Shown here: positions 44,439-52,462 of the stretch, piece after piece
Numbering within the stretch: the stretch's first letter is position 1
Layout: each line of letters starts with the position of its first letter
NCBI RefSeq assembly: GCF_006716745.1
Contig: NZ_VFPP01000001.1
Location: forward strand, 3,286,001-3,350,000
Source: Saccharothrix saharensis
Lineage (GTDB): Bacteria; Actinomycetota; Actinomycetes; Mycobacteriales; Pseudonocardiaceae
Length of the DNA stretch: 64,000 nt
Reading direction: 5' to 3'
Position numbers and translations under genes: made by a program
Notes under the pieces: generated by a model
What the model was told of the DNA's origin: nothing
Databases searched by the model: none
Seen by the model: the letters and a program-made list of their open reading frames with translations, nothing else

Positions 44439-45500
44439 GTGAGCACCAAACGCCGTTTCCTGACCACGTCACTGGCAGTACTGACCGCATTCACGGCACT
44501 AGCCGGGTGCTCCCGGATCGACCGCGGCGAGGACTCCACCGCCGGCGCCCAGGACCAGGGCGCCGCGGCGGAGGTCCGCCTCGGCTACTTCCCCAACGTC
44601 ACCCACGCCGCCGCGCTGATCGGCGTGGACAAGGGCTTCTTCGCCAAGGAGCTCGGCGGCACCAAGCTCACGACCCAGACGTTCAACGCCGGCCCGGACG
44701 CGGTCAACGCGCTGCTGGGCAGCTCACTGGACGTGTCGTTCATCGGATCCGGCCCGGCCATCAACGCCTACGCCAAGTCGGGCGGCGAGGCGGTCCGGCT
44801 GGTCGCCGGCGCCACCTCCGGCGGCGCGCAGCTAGTGGTCAAGCCCGAGATCACCTCGCCCGCCGACCTGAACGGCAAGGTCCTCACCACCCCGCAGCTC
44901 GGCAACACGCAGGACGTCGCGCTGAAGAAGTGGCTGGCCGACGAGAAGCTCGACGTGCAGGTGACCAACGTCGAGAACTCGCAGTCGCTCGACCTGTTCA
45001 AGCGCGGCGACATCCAGGGCGCGTGGGCGCCGGAGCCGTGGTCGTCACGGCTCGTGCTCGACGCGGGCGCGAAGGTGCTGCTGGACGAGAAGGACCTGTG
45101 GGAGGGCGGGAGGTTCCCGACCACCGTCGTCCTCGTGCGCGCCGAGTTCCTCGCCGAGCACCCGCAGACGGTGGAGGCGCTGCTGCGGGGCCACCTCGCG
45201 GCGACCGACTTCGCGCTGGACAACGAGGTCGAGGCCAAGCAGGTGGTCAACGCCGCGTTGAAGCAGCTCACCGGCAAGGCGCTCGGCGACGCGGTGCTGG
45301 ACCGGGCGTTCGACAACATCGAGCTGACGGTGGACCCGCAGGCCAAGAGCTTCCCGCAGCTGGCGGAGGACGCGGTGACCGCGGGCGTGGCGAAGGAGGC
45401 CGCGGACGTGGCCGGGCTCGCCGACTTCACGTTGCTGAACAAGGTGCTCACGGCGGCGGGCAAGCCGACCGTGGACACCGCCGGGCTGGACAAGAAGTAA
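44439..45500 (+). CDS. ssuA: sulfonate/sulfate-type ABC transporter substrate-binding lipoprotein
   Basis: The 353-residue protein has a signal peptide with the lipobox LAGC near residue 24 (FTALAGCSRIDRG), then the SsuA/NMT1-like fold: VRLGYFPNVTHAAALIGVDKGFFAKEL, FIGSGPAINAYAKS and GAWAPEPWSS. It delivers an organosulfur or sulfate ligand to the downstream permease. The GTG start lies 14 bases after the cysN stop. Confidence 0.92.
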   Translation: MSTKRRFLTTSLAVLTAFTALAGCSRIDRGEDSTAGAQDQGAAAEVRLGYFPNVTHAAALIGVDKGFFAKELGGTKLTTQTFNAGPDAVNALLGSSLDVSFIGSGPAINAYAKSGGEAVRLVAGATSGGAQLVVKPEITSPADLNGKVLTTPQLGNTQDVALKKWLADEKLDVQVTNVENSQSLDLFKRGDIQGAWAPEPWSSRLVLDAGAKVLLDEKDLWEGGRFPTTVVLVRAEFLAEHPQTVEALLRGHLAATDFALDNEVEAKQVVNAALKQLTGKALGDAVLDRAFDNIELTVDPQAKSFPQLAEDAVTAGVAKEAADVAGLADFTLLNKVLTAAGKPTVDTAGLDKK

Positions 45501-45521
45501 CTCGAGGAAGGCAGGCACACC

Positions 45522-46310
45522 ATGACCGCCACGCTTGAGACCCCAGCGGCCGTGTCCGACGTGGACGCCGCGGTGACCTTGTCCGGGGTGCGGAAGGTCT
45601 TCGGCCACGGCCCGGCCGGCGTCGTCGCGCTCGACGGCGTCGACCTGTCGGTCGCGCCGGGCGAGTTCGTGTGCCTGCTGGGCGCGTCCGGCTGCGGCAA
45701 GTCGACCTTGCTGAACCTGGTCGCCGGGCTGGACGCGCCCACTTCCGGCAGCATCGAGCTGACCACGTCACGGCCCGCCGTGATGTTCCAGGAGGCCGCG
45801 CTGATGCCGTGGCTGACCGCCGCGCGCAACGTCGAGCTGCCGTTGCGGCTCGCGGGCGTGAAGCGGGGGCCGCGGCGGGAGAAGGCCAGCGAGCTGCTGT
45901 CGCTGGTGCGGCTGGTCGGCGCGGGCCACAAGCGCCCGCACGAGCTGTCCGGCGGCATGCGGCAGCGCGTGGCGCTGGCCCGTGCGCTGGCCTCCACGCT
46001 GGGCAGCGCCGAGGACAACACGCCCGGCCTGCTGCTGATGGACGAGCCGTTCGCCGCGCTGGACGCCATCACCCGCGACGTGCTCCAGGCGGAGCTGGTG
46101 CGGGTGTGGCGGGAGACGGCGACGGCGATCGTGTTCGTCACGCACGACGTGCGCGAGGCCGTGCGGCTGGGTCAGCGGGTCGTGCTGCTGTCGTCCCGGC
46201 CGGGCCGCGTGGTGCGCGAGTGGTCCACCGTGGACTGCGACGAGCCCGCCGTGATCGAGGACATCACGGCCCACCTGCGAGAGGTGATCAGCGGTCATGC
46301 CGCAGCTTGA
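45522..46310 (+). CDS. ssuB: sulfonate-type ABC transporter ATP-binding protein
   Basis: The 262-residue ATPase has Walker A GASGCGKSTLLN, the signature HELSGGMRQRVALARAL, Walker B LLLMDEPFAALD and H-loop FVTHDVREAVRL. It belongs to the SsuB/TauB branch. It lies 21 bases after ssuA and overlaps ssuC by 14 bases. Confidence 0.94.
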   Translation: MTATLETPAAVSDVDAAVTLSGVRKVFGHGPAGVVALDGVDLSVAPGEFVCLLGASGCGKSTLLNLVAGLDAPTSGSIELTTSRPAVMFQEAALMPWLTAARNVELPLRLAGVKRGPRREKASELLSLVRLVGAGHKRPHELSGGMRQRVALARALASTLGSAEDNTPGLLLMDEPFAALDAITRDVLQAELVRVWRETATAIVFVTHDVREAVRLGQRVVLLSSRPGRVVREWSTVDCDEPAVIEDITAHLREVISGHAAA

Positions 46311-47169
46311 CACGGACCTCGCGGCGGTCGGCGCCGGGCTGGACGCGCTCGACGCGCCGTCGGGCGAGCGGCGGCCGTCGTTCCGCAAGCGGTTCGTCCG
46401 CACCGCCGTGCCGCCGCTGATCGCGTTCGCCCTGCTGCTGGGCGTGTGGCAGGCGCTGTGGGCGCTGGCGTTCTGGCCGGAGTACCAGCTGCCGTCGCCT
46501 GCGTCGGTGTGGGCGGCGGTGGCGGAGGCGATCCAGACCGGCCGGGCGTTCGAGGTGCTGTGGACCTCGGTGAGCCGCGCCGTGCTCGGGTTCCTCACCG
46601 CCGTGGTGATCGCCACGCCGCTGGGGTTGCTGATCGCGAAGGTGCGGGTGGTGCGCGCGGCCATCGGGTCGTTGCTGACCGGCCTGCAATCGCTGCCGTC
46701 GGTGGCGTGGGTGCCGGCGGGCATCCTGTGGTTCGGCGCGACGCCCGCGACCATCTACTTCGTCGTGCTGATGGGTTCCGTGCCCTCGATCGCGAACGGC
46801 CTGGTGTCGGGTGTCGACCAGGTCCCGCCGCTGCTGCCGCGGGTCGGTCAGGCGCTGGGCGCGAGCCGGGTCGCGGCGGCGCGGCACATCCTGCTGCCCG
46901 CCGCCCTGCCGGGGTACCTGGCCGGGTTGAAGCAGGGCTGGGCGTTCTCGTGGCGGTCGCTGATGGCGGCGGAGATCATCGCCACGTCGCCGCAGTTGGG
47001 TGAGGGGCTGGGGCAGTACCTGCACAACGGGTCGGCGTTGAACGACATCTCGATGGTGATCGCGGCGATCTTCCTCATCCTGCTGGTGGGCGTGGGGATC
47101 GAGCTGCTGGTGTTCCGGCCGTTGGAGCGGGCGGTGCTGCGCGCGCGCGGATTGACGGGTGCGCTGTGA
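46297..47169 (+). CDS. ssuC: sulfonate-type ABC transporter permease
   Basis: The 290-residue permease has about six membrane helices and the EAA-type loop RVGQALGASRVAAARHILLPAALPGYLAGL that contacts the ATPase. It resembles SsuC/TauC. It overlaps the chelatase gene by four bases (GTGA). Confidence 0.93.
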   Translation: MPQLDTDLAAVGAGLDALDAPSGERRPSFRKRFVRTAVPPLIAFALLLGVWQALWALAFWPEYQLPSPASVWAAVAEAIQTGRAFEVLWTSVSRAVLGFLTAVVIATPLGLLIAKVRVVRAAIGSLLTGLQSLPSVAWVPAGILWFGATPATIYFVVLMGSVPSIANGLVSGVDQVPPLLPRVGQALGASRVAAARHILLPAALPGYLAGLKQGWAFSWRSLMAAEIIATSPQLGEGLGQYLHNGSALNDISMVIAAIFLILLVGVGIELLVFRPLERAVLRARGLTGAL

Positions 47170-47891
47170 CCGCGTTGGTGGCCGTGGCGCACGGCAGCCG
47201 TGATCCGCGGTCGGCGGCCGTCGTGCACCAGTTGTTGGACGTGGTGCGGGCGTTGGCCCCGTCGTTGGACGTCCGGGGGTCGTTCCTGGACCTCTCGGTG
47301 CCGTTGTTGGGTGACGTGCTGCGAGGGGTGCACGCGGACGGTCACCGCTCGGCCGTGGTGGTGCCGTTGTTGTTGGGCAAGGCTTTCCACGCCCGGGTGG
47401 ACGTGCCCGGTGCCGTGGCGGACACGCGGCTGCCGGGTTTCGACGTGTCGATCGCCGACGTGCTCGGACCGGACCCCCGGCTGGAGTCGGCGGCGCTGCG
47501 CCGGCTGGCCTCGGTGGGCATCCGCTCCCGCGACCGCACGCTGGGCGTGGTGCTGGCGGGCGCGGGCTCGTCGCACGCCCCGGCCAACGCGCTGGTCTCG
47601 TCCATCGCCGCGCGCTGGGCCGCGGGCTCCGGCTGGGCGGGCGTCGAGCCCGCCTTCGCCGCCACCGCGCAGCCTGACGTGCCGACCGCCGTCGCCCGCC
47701 TGCGCGCCCGCGGCGCCCGCCGCATCGCCGTGGCGTCGTGGTTCCTGGCCCCGGGTTTCCTCCCGGACCGCGTCACCCGCCTGGCCGGCGACGCGATCAT
47801 CGCCCCACCGCTGGGCCCGGACCCGGAAGTCGCCGAACTGATCCTCCACCGCTACCACTCGGCCCTGGCTCCCCTCGCCGCCTCCGCGTGA
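47166..47891 (+). CDS. sirB: sirohydrochlorin chelatase (CbiX/SirB type)
   Basis: The enzyme inserts iron into sirohydrochlorin to complete sirohaem for the sulfite reductase encoded upstream. The 241-residue protein has two repeats of the chelatase fold, VAVAHGSRDPRSAAVVHQLL with the catalytic His and the second half AGAGSSHAPANALV. Its position as the last gene of the sulfite-reduction operon confirms the role. The same gene follows cysH in M. tuberculosis. Confidence 0.93.
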   Translation: MTALVAVAHGSRDPRSAAVVHQLLDVVRALAPSLDVRGSFLDLSVPLLGDVLRGVHADGHRSAVVVPLLLGKAFHARVDVPGAVADTRLPGFDVSIADVLGPDPRLESAALRRLASVGIRSRDRTLGVVLAGAGSSHAPANALVSSIAARWAAGSGWAGVEPAFAATAQPDVPTAVARLRARGARRIAVASWFLAPGFLPDRVTRLAGDAIIAPPLGPDPEVAELILHRYHSALAPLAASA

Positions 47892-47929
47892 TCTCCTCCT
47901 GAAGGTCTGCGCACAACCTGAAGTCGACG

Positions 47930-47960
47930 CACAATACCCCCCACTGCGCGGGGTATTGTG
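47930..47960. promoter_or_regulatory. perfect 11-base inverted repeat, probable operator of the HTH/NTase pair
   Basis: CACAATACCCC (47930-47940) and GGGGTATTGTG (47950-47960) are perfect inverted arms with a 9-base loop. The right arm holds a TATTGT -10-like hexamer, and the HTH gene starts at 47987. AbiEi-type repressors are known to bind inverted repeats in their own promoter. A terminator for the sulfur operon is the alternative, but there is no U-tract. Confidence 0.65.
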
Positions 47961-47986
47961 TAAGTCGTCGCTGGCTGGAGGCGTTA

Positions 47987-48694
47987 ATGGCGGAAGGACT
48001 CCGGGACTGGATCACAGTCCGCGCAGCTGCCGAGCGGCTGCGGGTCTCGCCCGAGCGCGTCCGTGAACTCGTCCGCTCCGGAGATCTCGAAGCGATCAGC
48101 CCCGGGCGGGACGTGCTGGTGCAAGCCGAGGCGGTCACCCGTCGGGCGAACGTCATCAAACCGACGGCCGGACGACCGCTGTCACCATCGATGGCGTGGG
48201 CGGTGTTGTCGCTCGTCTCGGACCTGAAGCCGCACTGGGTGTCCTCGTCGGAGCTGGTCCGGGCCCGGCGGTACGCCCGCCGACCCCTGTCGGAGTGGCC
48301 TCGGCTGCTGGCCGGCCGGGCTCAGGTGCACCGCGTGCGGATGCCCGGCCCCGCGCGCAAGCGGGTCCGGTCGTTGACCGGTGTCGCGGTCGGCGGCCAG
48401 TGGGCGGCCCGGCTGCACGGCGCCAACCTGGTGCTGCCGGAGGGCGAACCTGATGAGTGGTACACCACTCCGGCGGCTTTCGCCGCGTTGCGGGCCATGA
48501 AAGGTATCGGTTGGCAGTCGACCTCACCCGATGTGGTGATCCACGTGGTGCCGGACAGCCTTCCACCCGCCGTCGTGGCACAGGTGTTCGCCGAGGTCAC
48601 GGTATCGCGCGGAACAGCAGCGGCCGATCTGCTGGACCTCGGTGACGACCGGTCCCGCCGCGCTGCGGCCGAGTTGCTGGGGAAGGTCGACTAG
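47987..48694 (+). CDS. HTH protein, probable antitoxin of a nucleotidyltransferase module
   Basis: The 235-residue protein has an excisionase/MerR-like HTH at residues 8-52 (ITVRAAAERLRVSPERVRELVRSGDLEAI). A C-terminal domain of about 170 residues includes WVSSSELVRARRYARRPLSEWPRLLAGRAQVHRV and VRSLTGVAVGGQWAARLHG. It is followed 11 bases later by a nucleotidyltransferase gene. The pair resembles AbiEi/AbiEii type IV toxin-antitoxin genes, but the N-terminal HTH differs from classical AbiEi. ATG 47987 has GGAGG upstream. Confidence 0.75.
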   Translation: MAEGLRDWITVRAAAERLRVSPERVRELVRSGDLEAISPGRDVLVQAEAVTRRANVIKPTAGRPLSPSMAWAVLSLVSDLKPHWVSSSELVRARRYARRPLSEWPRLLAGRAQVHRVRMPGPARKRVRSLTGVAVGGQWAARLHGANLVLPEGEPDEWYTTPAAFAALRAMKGIGWQSTSPDVVIHVVPDSLPPAVVAQVFAEVTVSRGTAAADLLDLGDDRSRRAAAELLGKVD

Positions 48695-48705
48695 CCTGTC
48701 GGCGC

Positions 48706-49494
48706 ATGATTTCCGACAGGTGGCCGGAGCTGCCCGTCCTCGGCTCAGCGGACTTGCCACGACTGCACGACGACGCGTTGTGGCCCGCACTTCTCACGCT
48801 CTCCGAGCGACTACCCGCCGAACACGTCGTGATCGGCGGCATCATGGTCTACCTCCACGGTGCAGTCGCGGGACGACGACCGATCCGGGTGACCAGTGAC
48901 GTAGACGTGCTGTTCAACGTCGAGATCCAGCCGTCGTCACTCAAAGAAGCCGTGGACGTACTGGCTCAGTTGGGCTACAAGGTCGCGCCGGACAGCCCGA
49001 TCGAGTCGACGCACCGGTACCTCGGCCCCAACGGGGAGCAGGTCGATGTGCTGGCTCCTGCCGGAGTGAAGCCGCCCCCGAACCTGGAGACCACGCCTCC
49101 GGGTCGGACCGTTCCCGTCTACGGTGGTCGCCAGGCACTGCTCCACCGCGTTGTCATCAAAGCGACCCATGGTGGGCGAACAGCCGACATCGTGGTGCCC
49201 GACCTGGCACGAGCCTTGGCGATCAAGACAGCCGCGTACGGCGACCATGCACGTTCACGTCCCGCAGAGGCCTTCAACTCGCGACATCTCCTCGATCTCG
49301 CATTCCTGGCTTCGGTGGTCGAAGATCCCAGCGACATCCTCGAAGCGCTCGGCCCGGTGCCACCCGAGGGCCATCTCGACCAAGCGGCGGTCCTCGACGA
49401 TCCGGCGCATGCCGCTTGGTCGGGTGCCGGGGAGGACGCGGAGGACGCTCGACTGACCTGGGACGTGCTGCGTCACGGCTATGGCGCCGAGTGA
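48706..49494 (+). CDS. AbiEii-like nucleotidyltransferase, probable toxin
   Basis: The 262-residue protein has the polymerase-beta nucleotidyltransferase signature: GGIMVYLHGAVAGRRPIRVTSD with TSDVDVLF supplying the two metal-binding Asp residues, and a third acidic position likely in GEQVDVLAP. AbiEii-type toxins add nucleotides to tRNA acceptor ends, and activity of this one is inferred. TAGCCT lies 8 bases before the ATG, so the toxin may also have its own leaderless promoter. Its stop lies 3 bases from the convergent marR stop. GC content and codon use seem less extreme than in neighbours. Confidence 0.78.
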   Translation: MISDRWPELPVLGSADLPRLHDDALWPALLTLSERLPAEHVVIGGIMVYLHGAVAGRRPIRVTSDVDVLFNVEIQPSSLKEAVDVLAQLGYKVAPDSPIESTHRYLGPNGEQVDVLAPAGVKPPPNLETTPPGRTVPVYGGRQALLHRVVIKATHGGRTADIVVPDLARALAIKTAAYGDHARSRPAEAFNSRHLLDLAFLASVVEDPSDILEALGPVPPEGHLDQAAVLDDPAHAAWSGAGEDAEDARLTWDVLRHGYGAE

Positions 49495-49497
49495 CTG

Positions 49498-49983
49498 CTA
49501 CAAGTCCTCCGCGTCCAGGGCCTCCACCAGGCGGTCCATGACGGTCAGGGTGGTGCGCAGGTCGGCCAGGTCCACGTGGGACGAGATGCGGTTGGTGAAG
49601 GCGTGCTGGGCCCGGGCCAGGCGGGAGACGGCGGTGTAGCCCGAGGTGGTCGGGCGGAGGAGCTTGGCGCGCTTGTGGGCCGGGTTGGGCAGGTACTCGG
49701 CCAGGCCCTTCGCCACCAGCAGGTCGGCGATGCGCTGGACGCTCTGCCTGGTCAGGCTCATCTCGCGGGCGATGCCGGACACCGGCAGCGGTTGCCGCAG
49801 CACGGCGCCCAGCACCTGCCACCACGCGGCGGTCAGGCCGACCGGTTTCGTCATCACCTCCGCCGCCTCCAGGAAGCCGCCGTAGAGGCGGAACGTGCGC
49901 ATGATGACCTCGGTCAGCACGTCACCCGCCTCGGTGCGCGGCTCGACCCCCGGCTCAACCTCGCTCACGAGACGCTCGCTCAC
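49498..49983 (-). CDS. MarR-family transcriptional regulator
   Basis: The 161-residue protein has the winged helix of MarR (PLPVSGIAREMSLTRQSVQRIADLLVAKGLAEYL, then PAHKRAKLLRPTTSGYTAVSRL). GTG 49983 overlaps the DJ-1 stop by four bases; a second GTG at 49968 arises from a 15-base tandem duplication. It probably represses its own operon and the divergent enoyl-CoA hydratase through the palindromes at 50599-50635. Confidence 0.9.
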   Translation of the reverse strand: MSERLVSEVEPGVEPRTEAGDVLTEVIMRTFRLYGGFLEAAEVMTKPVGLTAAWWQVLGAVLRQPLPVSGIAREMSLTRQSVQRIADLLVAKGLAEYLPNPAHKRAKLLRPTTSGYTAVSRLARAQHAFTNRISSHVDLADLRTTLTVMDRLVEALDAEDL

Positions 49984-50600
49984 GAGACGGCGGCGACGAG
50001 CTTGCCGAACCACGCCGGGTCGCCCGTCCGGTACAGCCCGTACCACGCCTCCAGCACGGCCGGCTCGTACAGGTCCAGCTCCGCGAAGATCTCCCGCGCG
50101 AACTCCAGCGCCGACGCCGCACCGGCCGTGATCAGTCCGTCGGCCCGCACCGCGCGCTCGGAGCCGAACAACGCCGCACCGGTGTACCCCGGCACGGCCG
50201 CCAACTGCTCGACCGCGTTGCCACCGTGGGCACGCGAGTTCAGCAGGCCCTCGGCGGCCAGGCCGATCGTCGCACCGCAGATCGCCGCCACCGGCACGCC
50301 CGCGTCCAGCCACCGCCGCGCCGCCGTCGCGAACACCGCGTTGCCACCGCTCTCCCACGTCGCCGCGCCGGGCAGGATCAGCATCGCGCTGTCCGCCGGG
50401 TCGACGTCGGTCAGCGCCAGGTCCGGCGTGATCCGCAGGCCGCCGAGGGACGTCACCGGGTCGAGCGTCGCACCGACGGTCCGCACCCGGTACCGGCCGG
50501 GCTCCTTCTGGAAGTCCGGGGTGTTGATCTGCGCGGTCGCGTGGCCGAACTCCCAGTCCGCCAGCGTGTCGTAGAGCGCGAGGTGCACCGTCCTTGTCAT
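49980..50600 (-). CDS. DJ-1/PfpI-family protein
   Basis: The 206-residue protein has the DJ-1 nucleophile elbow VAAICGATIGLA with Cys, a DWEFG start-region motif, and the ILPGAATWESGG loop. Members act as chaperones, glyoxalases or regulators; the reaction here is open. The ATG at 50600 lies inside the first palindromic operator. The gene is translated ahead of marR. Confidence 0.9.
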   Translation of the reverse strand: MTRTVHLALYDTLADWEFGHATAQINTPDFQKEPGRYRVRTVGATLDPVTSLGGLRITPDLALTDVDPADSAMLILPGAATWESGGNAVFATAARRWLDAGVPVAAICGATIGLAAEGLLNSRAHGGNAVEQLAAVPGYTGAALFGSERAVRADGLITAGAASALEFAREIFAELDLYEPAVLEAWYGLYRTGDPAWFGKLVAAVS

Positions 50601-50635
50601 GACAGTATCCTGTCATTTTGACAGAACACTGTCAA
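50599..50635. promoter_or_regulatory. two palindromic MarR operators
   Basis: ATGACAG-TATC-CTGTCAT (50599-50616) and TTGACAG-AACA-CTGTCAA (50618-50635) are both perfect palindromes with 7-base arms and 4-base spacers. Their centres are 19 bases apart. They sit between the divergent DJ-1 and enoyl-CoA hydratase genes, and the first includes the DJ-1 start codon. The layout suggests cooperative repression by two MarR dimers. Confidence 0.88.
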
Positions 50636-50662
50636 TTACGACGGGATCGTAGAGTGCCGTCC

Positions 50663-51454
50663 ATGGCAGACGAGCTGGTCCACTACGAGGTGCGGCGTGG
50701 CATCGCGACGATCACGCTGGACTCCCCCCACAACCGCAACGCCCTGTCCGCCCGGCTGCGCGCCGAGCTGACCGGGCACCTCAAGACCGCGACGGCCGAC
50801 GACGCCGTGCGCGTGATCGTGCTGAGCCACACCGGACCGGTGTTCTGCTCCGGCATGGACCTCAAGGAGGCGGGCGGCGCGAGCGCCGACGAGCAGGGGG
50901 TCAACGAGTTCCCGGCGATCCTCGAGCAGCTCTGGACCAGCCCGAAGCCGGTGGTCGCCCGCCTGGCCGGCCCGGCGCGAGCGGGCGGTGTGGGCCTGGT
51001 GGCGGCGTGCGACATCGCGGTCGCGGTGGACACGGCGACGTTCGCGTTCAGCGAGGTCCGCATCGGCGTGGTGCCCGCCGTCATCTCGGTGACGGTGCTG
51101 CCCCGCCTGCTCCCCCGTGCCGCGCACGAGCTGTTCCTGACCGGCGAGACGTTCGCCGCGCCGCGGGCCGCGGCCATCGGTCTGATCAACTCGGCCGTGC
51201 CCGCCGACGACCTCGACGCCGAGGTCACCCGCTACACCGACATGCTCGCGCTGGGCGCGCCCAACGCCCTGGCCGCCACCAAGCGGATGCTCCGGGAGCC
51301 CCGGTCGAGTGAGCTGGGCGAGGTGTTCGCCGACATGCTGGCCCTGTCCGCACGGCACTTCGGCGGTCCCGAGGGCCAGGAGGGCATCGCCGCGTTCGTC
51401 GGCAAGCGCAAGCCCTCCTGGGTCCCCGCCGGGGGAGCCGGCGCCGAGGCCTAG
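50663..51454 (+). CDS. enoyl-CoA hydratase/isomerase family protein
   Basis: The 263-residue crotonase-fold protein has ITLDSPHNRNALSARL, the oxyanion-hole segment GPVFCSGMDLKEAG, and a second site ARAGGVGLVAACDIAVA with an Ile/Phe-rich FAFSEVRIGVVP. The glutamate expected in FSEVRIG is present. The substrate cannot be told; beta-oxidation or degradation of an aromatic is possible. It is the likely target of the divergent MarR. The 3' end overlaps the barstar gene by four bases. Confidence 0.9.
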   Translation: MADELVHYEVRRGIATITLDSPHNRNALSARLRAELTGHLKTATADDAVRVIVLSHTGPVFCSGMDLKEAGGASADEQGVNEFPAILEQLWTSPKPVVARLAGPARAGGVGLVAACDIAVAVDTATFAFSEVRIGVVPAVISVTVLPRLLPRAAHELFLTGETFAAPRAAAIGLINSAVPADDLDAEVTRYTDMLALGAPNALAATKRMLREPRSSELGEVFADMLALSARHFGGPEGQEGIAAFVGKRKPSWVPAGGAGAEA

Positions 51455-51720
51455 TCCGTGTAGACGACCGTGAGGACGCGGTCGCCCAGTTCGGCGGTTC
51501 GGGCGGCCGCGTCCGCCAGCACGGCCTCCACGTCGGCGTTCCCGCCCTCCCACTCCAGCACGTGCTCGCCCTCGGGCAGCCACGACAGGTCGGTCAGGCA
51601 GTCGTACAGCGCGTCCAGGTTGTGCCCGAACCAGTCGGGGAAGCTCAGCGCGTCCGCGATCGCCCCGATGGCCGCCTCCTTCGAGTGCGCGCCCCGCCGC
51701 ACCACGTGCCGGTGGGTCAT
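51451..51720 (-). CDS. barstar-family ribonuclease inhibitor
   Basis: The 89-residue protein has the barstar pattern AHSKEAAIGAIADALSFPDWFGHNLDALYDCLTDL with the conserved N-LDAL-D segment that contacts barnase. It protects the cytoplasm against the ribonuclease encoded just upstream. It overlaps the ribonuclease stop by four bases (ATGA). Confidence 0.93.
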   Translation of the reverse strand: MTHRHVVRRGAHSKEAAIGAIADALSFPDWFGHNLDALYDCLTDLSWLPEGEHVLEWEGGNADVEAVLADAAARTAELGDRVLTVVYTD

Positions 51721-52145
51721 GCGCTCACGTCCACGACCACGAACGACCGGTAGTGGTCACCCGTGTAGTACACCTCGTCGGACGACCCCGTCACGAGTCG
51801 CCGCGCCCCTCGGTCGTCACTGCCCGGCGTCGGCACCGTGTACTCCCGGTAGTAGTCGGACGGCTTGGCGGGCAGCCGCTTCTCGCGGTTCTGGAACGTC
51901 ACGCCGTCGTTGCGCGGGTACGGGAACGGCCCGCCCCGCGCGATCAGCTCCCACGTGTCCTTCACCTGCGCGGGCAGGCTCGACAGCGACTCGACCGGCA
52001 ACCCGGAGTCGGCGCCCGGCACGCCCGACACCGCGGGCGGCGGGGGTGGCGACGACGTGCCGGTGAGGTCCTTGGCGAAGTAGCCGACCACGACGAGCGC
52101 GATCAGGCCGAGCAGTGCGACGGAGAGCCGCCGGGCGGGAGTCAC
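51717..52145 (-). CDS. guanyl-specific ribonuclease (barnase/RNase Sa type) with membrane anchor
   Basis: The 142-residue protein has an N-terminal helix (LSVALLGLIALVVVGYFAKD), a Pro-rich linker, and an N1/T1-type ribonuclease domain of about 90 residues. Catalytic positions are visible: Glu in YYREYTVPTPG, Arg in RGARRLVTG and His in YYTGDHYRSFVVVDV. The uncleaved-looking N-terminal helix suggests a membrane-tethered or secreted enzyme. Confidence 0.92.
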   Translation of the reverse strand: MTPARRLSVALLGLIALVVVGYFAKDLTGTSSPPPPPAVSGVPGADSGLPVESLSSLPAQVKDTWELIARGGPFPYPRNDGVTFQNREKRLPAKPSDYYREYTVPTPGSDDRGARRLVTGSSDEVYYTGDHYRSFVVVDVSA

Positions 52146-52157
52146 GGTCTGCAGAGC

Positions 52158-52394
52158 CTACGAAGGCTCGCCCGCCTCCACCTTCCGGGGCTGCTCCTGC
52201 TCCGCCGCCGGCGGCACCTTCGGCACGGGGTTGAACCTGGTCGAGGCGTTGTCCACGACCCGGTCGATCAGCCGGGCCAGGCCCAGCGACAACGGCAGCA
52301 GCACGCACATGAGCAGCGCGAACTGGAACGGGAAGGCCAGCTGCGCGAGCCACAGCTCGACCCCGTCCCACCACTGCTCGACCGCGTCCACCAC
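52158..52394 (-). CDS. small membrane protein upstream of the ribonuclease
   Basis: The 78-residue protein has a single hydrophobic stretch (FPFQFALLMCVLLPLSLGLA) preceded by WWDGVELWLAQL. The C-terminus is charged and Pro-rich. It ends 12 bases before the ribonuclease start, in the same direction. The start is uncertain (GTG 52394 or 52391, or GTG 52433). Confidence 0.6.
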   Translation of the reverse strand: MVDAVEQWWDGVELWLAQLAFPFQFALLMCVLLPLSLGLARLIDRVVDNASTRFNPVPKVPPAAEQEQPRKVEAGEPS

Positions 52395-52462
52395 ACCGTC
52401 GAGCGTAGTCGCGTGACGCGCTTCACCGCACACGGATCACTACCAGTCGGTAAGTTGCCCGC

